From contig JAFLRR010000006.1 of assembly GCA_022511345.1 (NCBI GenBank), positions 1 through 64,000 on the forward strand: DNA of 64,000 nucleotides. Reading direction: 5' to 3'. Positions 59,367 to 64,000 of this stretch are shown here, one piece after another (positions within the stretch are counted from its first letter, which is position 1; each line of letters starts with the position of its first letter). The position numbers and the translations under genes are program-made. This DNA is from Alistipes sp. Lineage in GTDB: Bacteria; Bacteroidota; Bacteroidia; Bacteroidales; Rikenellaceae. Under the pieces are notes generated by a model. The model had not been told where the DNA came from. It saw only the letters and a program-made list of their open reading frames with translations, and did not search any database.

Positions 59367-61268
59367 CTACCACTGGCTTATCTGCGAGTCGAGCCATTCT
59401 ATGCGCTCCGATATCGTCGACTTGAGCTGCGTCACGGCCTGCTTGAACGACTTTCCGCGGTCGTCGTTCGGCGTGGGTATGGACGATATGGGCCACTTTG
59501 TGGCATCCTTCTCGGCTGCCGCCTCAATCTCTTCGCTCTGCTCGGTTATGTACTGCGGCAGCGTCAGCAGGAATGGCTTGACAGCCGTCCAGCGGCTCTT
59601 GACCAGCTTGCGGAACGACTCGTCGTGCATCAGCAGCACATTCCACCAGTTGTCCTTGTACCAGGGATAGAACGACGTCGAGGTTATCTGGTAGTTTATC
59701 CACTTTCTGGCGTCGGAGGCCATGAATGTCTCGTAGTCGAAGTCCCACAGGGGTCCGGCCGTGAGCTTCTGCCCGCGCTCCTTGTGGAAGTATACGCTCT
59801 TGGGGTGGAGTATCTCGTGATTTCCGGCCACCTCGAAGACTATCCAGAAGTCGGCCATCGACTGCATGTCCACCAGCTCCCAGGCTCTCTGCGAGTCTCC
59901 GCCCTTGGCCACTGCGGCTATCGCCTCGTCGGCCTCGTTTACATACTGCCGAATGTATTCGAACTGCTCGTCGGTTATATCCTCCGGGTCGGGATATTTG
60001 ATGTTGACCGGTATGTTCGTGGTCGTCGAGCGGAACTTTTTGTCCTCGTCGTAGTTTGTGTCGAACTCGAGCAGATATCCGCCCGTCACGGCCTCGCCCG
60101 AGTTGTCCGTCTTCTTCATCTCGGTTATGTTCACGCGGTTCTCATCCTCCTTTATCTGCTCCGTGACAAGGTATAGACCCTGGTATACGTCGTTGAAGTA
60201 GAATTCGGCATACTCGTTTCGCGGCGTATAGTCCAGCGATGTTCCCGTGCCCATGTGGTAGACCGTTCGGTTGCGCAGGTGTGTCAGGTCTATATAGTTG
60301 GCAATCAGGCACCAACGCTTGTGTTTCGGCATTCCCATCACCTCCTGTTTCTTGCCCAGCTTGAGTGCATATGGCTTCTTGGCCCATCCCCACGTCGAGT
60401 TTCCGCGGCCCTTTATCTGGGTCTCGGCGGTCAGGTCCTCGAACTTGCCGCCGCCGTCGATTTCGATTATCGCATCCACCCACGTATCTTTGGTTATCGA
60501 GCTCTGGTTGACCTGGGTTGTAATGCGCACCACGGGCATGTACTGCATCGTGCGCACGTTGAGCACCTCGGACTTCACGCCCGTGGGCACGTGCACGGCC
60601 ACAAGGCTGTAGTCGTATTTGATCGAGCCCTCATCGCTGGTTCGGACATCCTCCACGGTGAATCTCACCGCCGTGGTTCCCGATGCGCGGCAGTCGGTCA
60701 TTTTGACCCACTCGGCCTCTTGGCCCTCGGTGGTTAGCAGCTCGAACTCCTCGGGTGCGAACTCGGCATTCCACGGCGTTATCGAGGCCTCGACCGTAGC
60801 CGATTCGCCGACTTTGAACTCCAGCAGGTCCTTCGAGAGCTTTATTGCGGTCACCTGGGGCTTTGCCGGGGGAGCCGAGCTTATGCCGTGCACGGTCAGC
60901 GGCTGCGAGGCCGTTCCCGTGGGTTCGTGGACCACGCGCAGCTGTTTGACATACTCCTCTTCGTCTGCCGCAGCGCGCGTGTCGCGCAGCGTGAGCAGCA
61001 CTCTGTTTGTTCCGGTCTCGGTGCGGCTCATTATCTCCACCTCGGACGGCTGCGTTCCGGCCTCATTGCGCAGAACGATCTCCGAGGCTGTGAATAGTGC
61101 CGTTGCGGGCGTTATGGTCGCCTCGACCGTGCAGGAACTTCCGGCCTCGATCTGCACTTGATATGACGAGAGGGCTATGCCCTTGACTCTGGCATCAGTG
61201 TCGGAATCCTTCGAGCAGGCCGCAGCCATCACTGCCGCAGCCAAGCACCACAATAATTTCATTTTCAT
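59367..61268 (-). CDS. CotH kinase-fold lipoprotein
   Basis: This 633-residue protein has a lipoprotein signal (LAAAVMAAAC, cysteine 18). Two Ig/BACON-like repeats (about 25-125 and 135-245) share the pattern ALSSYQVQIEAGSSCTVEATI and KLSKDLLEFKVGESATVEASI. A CotH domain (about 250-560) follows with IKGRGNSTWGWAKKPYALKL, CLIANYIDLTHLRN, GYLLEFDTNYDEDKKF, and the C-terminal PLWDFDYETF. CotH proteins are atypical protein kinases in spores and fungi; bacterial secreted forms are often found with carbohydrate-active enzymes, and their substrates are unknown. Here the neighbour is a secreted glycoside hydrolase, which supports a glycan-related role (inference). Its -7 box is 61302-61309. Confidence 0.88.
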   Translation of the reverse strand: MKMKLLWCLAAAVMAAACSKDSDTDARVKGIALSSYQVQIEAGSSCTVEATITPATALFTASEIVLRNEAGTQPSEVEIMSRTETGTNRVLLTLRDTRAAADEEEYVKQLRVVHEPTGTASQPLTVHGISSAPPAKPQVTAIKLSKDLLEFKVGESATVEASITPWNAEFAPEEFELLTTEGQEAEWVKMTDCRASGTTAVRFTVEDVRTSDEGSIKYDYSLVAVHVPTGVKSEVLNVRTMQYMPVVRITTQVNQSSITKDTWVDAIIEIDGGGKFEDLTAETQIKGRGNSTWGWAKKPYALKLGKKQEVMGMPKHKRWCLIANYIDLTHLRNRTVYHMGTGTSLDYTPRNEYAEFYFNDVYQGLYLVTEQIKEDENRVNITEMKKTDNSGEAVTGGYLLEFDTNYDEDKKFRSTTTNIPVNIKYPDPEDITDEQFEYIRQYVNEADEAIAAVAKGGDSQRAWELVDMQSMADFWIVFEVAGNHEILHPKSVYFHKERGQKLTAGPLWDFDYETFMASDARKWINYQITSTSFYPWYKDNWWNVLLMHDESFRKLVKSRWTAVKPFLLTLPQYITEQSEEIEAAAEKDATKWPISSIPTPNDDRGKSFKQAVTQLKSTISERIEWLDSQISQW

Positions 61269-61301
61269 ACAGTATCGTATTTTTATAGTTTTCCTGCTTT
61301 A

Positions 61302-61309
61302 CAAATATA
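61302..61309 (-). promoter_or_regulatory. -7 box of the CotH-hydrolase promoter
   Basis: The minus strand reads TATATTTG, 33 bases before the ATG at 61268. The gap 61310-61511 shows no gene that I can support. Confidence 0.65.
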
Positions 61310-61511
61310 GTAAAAAATCCGAAACTCCGCATTCCGCCGCCGGCTTGATGACAAACAATTGCGTTTTTTCTATTTTTCAACCCTTAACAGGCCCCTGCGC
61401 CGCCTCTTTTGCTGCGCTGGAGCGGCGGCTCATCCGCGGCCGCGGTCGAGTACCGACCGCGTGGAGAGATATTGCTTCAGAGCGCATCTCGCTGCTCTTC
61501 GGCCGCAAATG

Positions 61512-61542
61512 AAAAAGGCGCCGCGAATCCTCGCAGCGCCCC
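61512..61542 (-). terminator. Terminator after guaA
   Basis: On the minus strand GGCGCTGCGA and TCGCGGCGCC pair with one G-T pair around a 4-base loop, then TTTTT. It starts within a few bases of the guaA stop at 61547. Confidence 0.8.
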
Positions 61543-61546
61543 TGTC

Positions 61547-63073
61547 TTACTCCCACTCTATCGTTGCGGGCGGTTTCGACGATATGTCGTACACTACGCG
61601 GTTGACGCCCTTGACCTTGTTTATTATGTCGTTCGACACGCCGGCCAGAAACTCATAGGGCAGGTGCACCCAGTCGGCCGTCATGCCGTCGGTCGAGGTG
61701 ACGGCGCGCAGCGCCACGCAACTCTCGTATGTGCGTTCGTCGCCCATCACGCCCACGCTCTTCACCGGCAGCAGAATGGCTCCCGCCTGCCACACCTTGT
61801 CGTAGAGCCCGTCGCGGCGCAGGGCGTCGATGTAAATCTTGTCCACCTCCTGCAGAATCGCCACGCGCTCGGGCGTAATCTCGCCCAGTATGCGGATGGC
61901 CAGACCCGGACCCGGGAAGGGATGGCGGCCGATAAGCAGCTCGCTGATTCCCAGCGAACGACCCACGCGGCGCACCTCGTCCTTGAACAACAGACGCAGC
62001 GGTTCGACTATTTTCAAGTGCATCTTCTCCGGCAGACCGCCCACGTTGTGGTGCGACTTGATGGTTGCCGAGGGTCCGTTGACCGAGCACGACTCGATGA
62101 CGTCGGGGTAAATCGTACCCTGCGCCAGCCAGCGCACATCCTTGATTCGCTGCGCCTCGTCGTTGAATACCTCCACGAAGTCGCGGCCTATGATTTTGCG
62201 TTTGCGTTCGGGGTCGCTCACGCCGGCCAGATCGCCGTAGAATCGGTCGTGCGCCTTGACGCCCTTGACGTTCAGACCCATATGCTTGTACGACTCCAGC
62301 ACGTCGTCGAATTCGTTCTTGCGCAGTAGGCCCGAGTCGACGAATATGCAGTAGAGCCGCTCGCCTATGGCCTTGTGCAGCAGCACTGCCGCCACGGTCG
62401 AATCGACTCCGCCCGACAGACCCAGCACCACCTTGTCATCGCCCAGCTTTTCGCGCAGTTCGCGCACCGTCGACTCGACGAAGCTCTCCGAAGTCCACGA
62501 CTGTGCGCAGCCGCAGATTCCCACCACGAAGTTCTTCAGCAGCTGCGTGCCGTCGGTCGAGTGGTATACCTCGGGGTGGAACTGTATGGCCCATGTCCGC
62601 TCGCCCTCGATGCGGTATGCGGCCAGCCGAACATCCTCGGTGCTGGCCAGCACGCGGTAGTTCGCGGGGACGGCCGTGATGGTGTCGCCGTGCGACATCC
62701 ACACCTGCGTCGTTGCAGGCAGATTCTTCATCAGTTCGTCATCCTTGTCGCCCACCGTGAGCATTGCGCGTCCGTACTCGCGGCTCGGCGCCGGCATCAC
62801 GTCGCCGCCGTATGCGTAGGCCAGATACTGCGCTCCGTAGCAGACGCCCAGCAGCGGCAACTTGCCCTTAATTTGCGACAGGTCGGGACGCGGAGCCACC
62901 TGGTCGCGCACCGAGTAGGGGCTTCCCGAGAGAATCACGCCGCGCACCGAAGAGTCCATCGCCGGAATCTTGTTGAAGGGGTGAATCTCGCAGTAAACAT
63001 TCAGCTCGCGCACGCGCCGCGCAATGAGCTGCGTGTACTGCGAACCGAAGTCGAGAATGATTATTTTTTCCAT
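61547..63073 (-). CDS. guaA: GMP synthase (glutamine-hydrolysing)
   Basis: GuaA aminates XMP to GMP. The 508-residue protein has an N-terminal glutamine amidotransferase domain with the triad C78 ([12 protein letters not shown]), H166 and E168 (FHPEVYHS), and a PP-loop ATPase domain with [17 protein letters not shown] (219-235). The dimerisation domain ends [18 protein letters not shown], the standard C-terminus. It lies downstream of guaB on the minus strand, separated by a small membrane-protein gene. Confidence 0.97.
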   Translation of the reverse strand: MEKIIILDFGSQYTQLIARRVRELNVYCEIHPFNKIPAMDSSVRGVILSGSPYSVRDQVAPRPDLSQIKGKLPLLGVCYGAQYLAYAYGGDVMPAPSREYGRAMLTVGDKDDELMKNLPATTQVWMSHGDTITAVPANYRVLASTEDVRLAAYRIEGERTWAIQFHPEVYHSTDGTQLLKNFVVGICGCAQSWTSESFVESTVRELREKLGDDKVVLGLSGGVDSTVAAVLLHKAIGERLYCIFVDSGLLRKNEFDDVLESYKHMGLNVKGVKAHDRFYGDLAGVSDPERKRKIIGRDFVEVFNDEAQRIKDVRWLAQGTIYPDVIESCSVNGPSATIKSHHNVGGLPEKMHLKIVEPLRLLFKDEVRRVGRSLGISELLIGRHPFPGPGLAIRILGEITPERVAILQEVDKIYIDALRRDGLYDKVWQAGAILLPVKSVGVMGDERTYESCVALRAVTSTDGMTADWVHLPYEFLAGVSNDIINKVKGVNRVVYDISSKPPATIEWE

Positions 63074-63098
63074 TTATCCGGATTTGTTTTTCTGTTGT

Positions 63099-63278
63099 CT
63101 ATTGGCGCCGTCTGCCGGACCACAGGCCGAACAGTCGGACTATGATATATGCCGCGCCGAGCCCCATCACTACCGGTCTTGCCCACACGGGCCTGAAGAC
63201 GACATAAAGTACCAGCGCCACGGCCAGCAGCACTATGATAGTCCACTGCAAAAACCTGATTATGCCTGAAGTAGTCAT
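63099..63278 (-). CDS. Small two-helix membrane protein between guaB and guaA
   Basis: A 59-codon frame with an ATG at 63278 starts 5 bases after the guaB stop. It encodes two membrane helices, IIRFLQWTIIVLLAVALVLY and (after a basic FRPVWARP turn) VVMGLGAAYIIVRLFGL, and ends WSGRRRQ. GGTAAGAGAT just ahead of the ATG may serve as a weak ribosome site. The positive-inside pattern, codon use and tight spacing to guaB support a real gene, probably co-transcribed with guaB and guaA. I do not recognise the family. Gene callers with a 60-residue cut-off would miss it. Confidence 0.65.
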   Translation of the reverse strand: MTTSGIIRFLQWTIIVLLAVALVLYVVFRPVWARPVVMGLGAAYIIVRLFGLWSGRRRQ

Positions 63279-63283
63279 ATCTC

Positions 63284-64000
<717 letters not shown>

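Overview
The window is a chromosomal segment from a high-GC member of the Bacteroidales, most likely Rikenellaceae (Alistipes-like). I infer this from three things. Most promoters carry the Bacteroidetes -7 box TAnnTTTG and there is little Shine-Dalgarno signal. Many families are typical of the phylum (GldE, DUF3098, DUF3127, DUF4270, DUF4924, Bacteroidetes-type RpoZ, the FHS-type sugar transporter). Codon use is strongly GC-rich. The species assignment is inference.

Positions 1-4320 are the right-hand end of an integrative element: a primase-like fragment running off the left edge, a helix-turn-helix protein, a strikingly AT-rich AlbA_2/Schlafen-like gene with a GHKL ATPase fold, and a tyrosine integrase. 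Repeats lie at the cargo edge and between the integrase and host DNA. This is the only clearly accessory part of the window.

Positions 4400-25523 are read almost wholly from the minus strand. They hold a piece of the division and cell-wall cluster (murG, murC, ftsQ, ftsA, ftsZ) joined downstream to gldE and a phosphopantetheinyl transferase, and preceded by yifB and dnaB. Then come yitT-priA-comF, an overlapping chain cdd-rluA-dtd-yhcC, an FHS sugar transporter and a polyprenyl diphosphate synthase. A short segment bounded by ATTCTGA-type repeats sits between murC and ftsQ and has altered the end of MurC.

Positions 25623-38024 are on the plus strand: yfhO, ftsX, a DUF3098 gene, uppP, truB, queA; then a half-length glycogen-synthase-like gene with a DUF4270 lipoprotein; topA; and an exported C1 peptidase. 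prfC and a DUF3127 gene follow on the minus strand. From 40281 the plus strand carries bamD, rpoZ, coaBC, recN, a QueA paralogue and nadB, then lnt, folC and recO, with a DUF4924 gene on the minus strand between nadB and lnt.

Positions 51594-64000 hold an aminotransferase divergent from lrgAB, an AspT-type transporter followed by a lipoprotein with a complete metzincin zinc motif, a CotH lipoprotein and a secreted clan-A glycoside hydrolase, and the guanine nucleotide genes guaB (partial) and guaA with an overlooked 59-codon membrane protein between them.

No rRNA, tRNA, CRISPR array or complete insertion sequence was seen. Start codons were chosen partly from -7 boxes, several of which exclude the longest possible open frame. 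No system here can be called undescribed with confidence. The best leads are the AT-rich cargo gene, the metzincin lipoprotein, the motif-less glycogen synthase half, and the repeat-bounded segment after murC.
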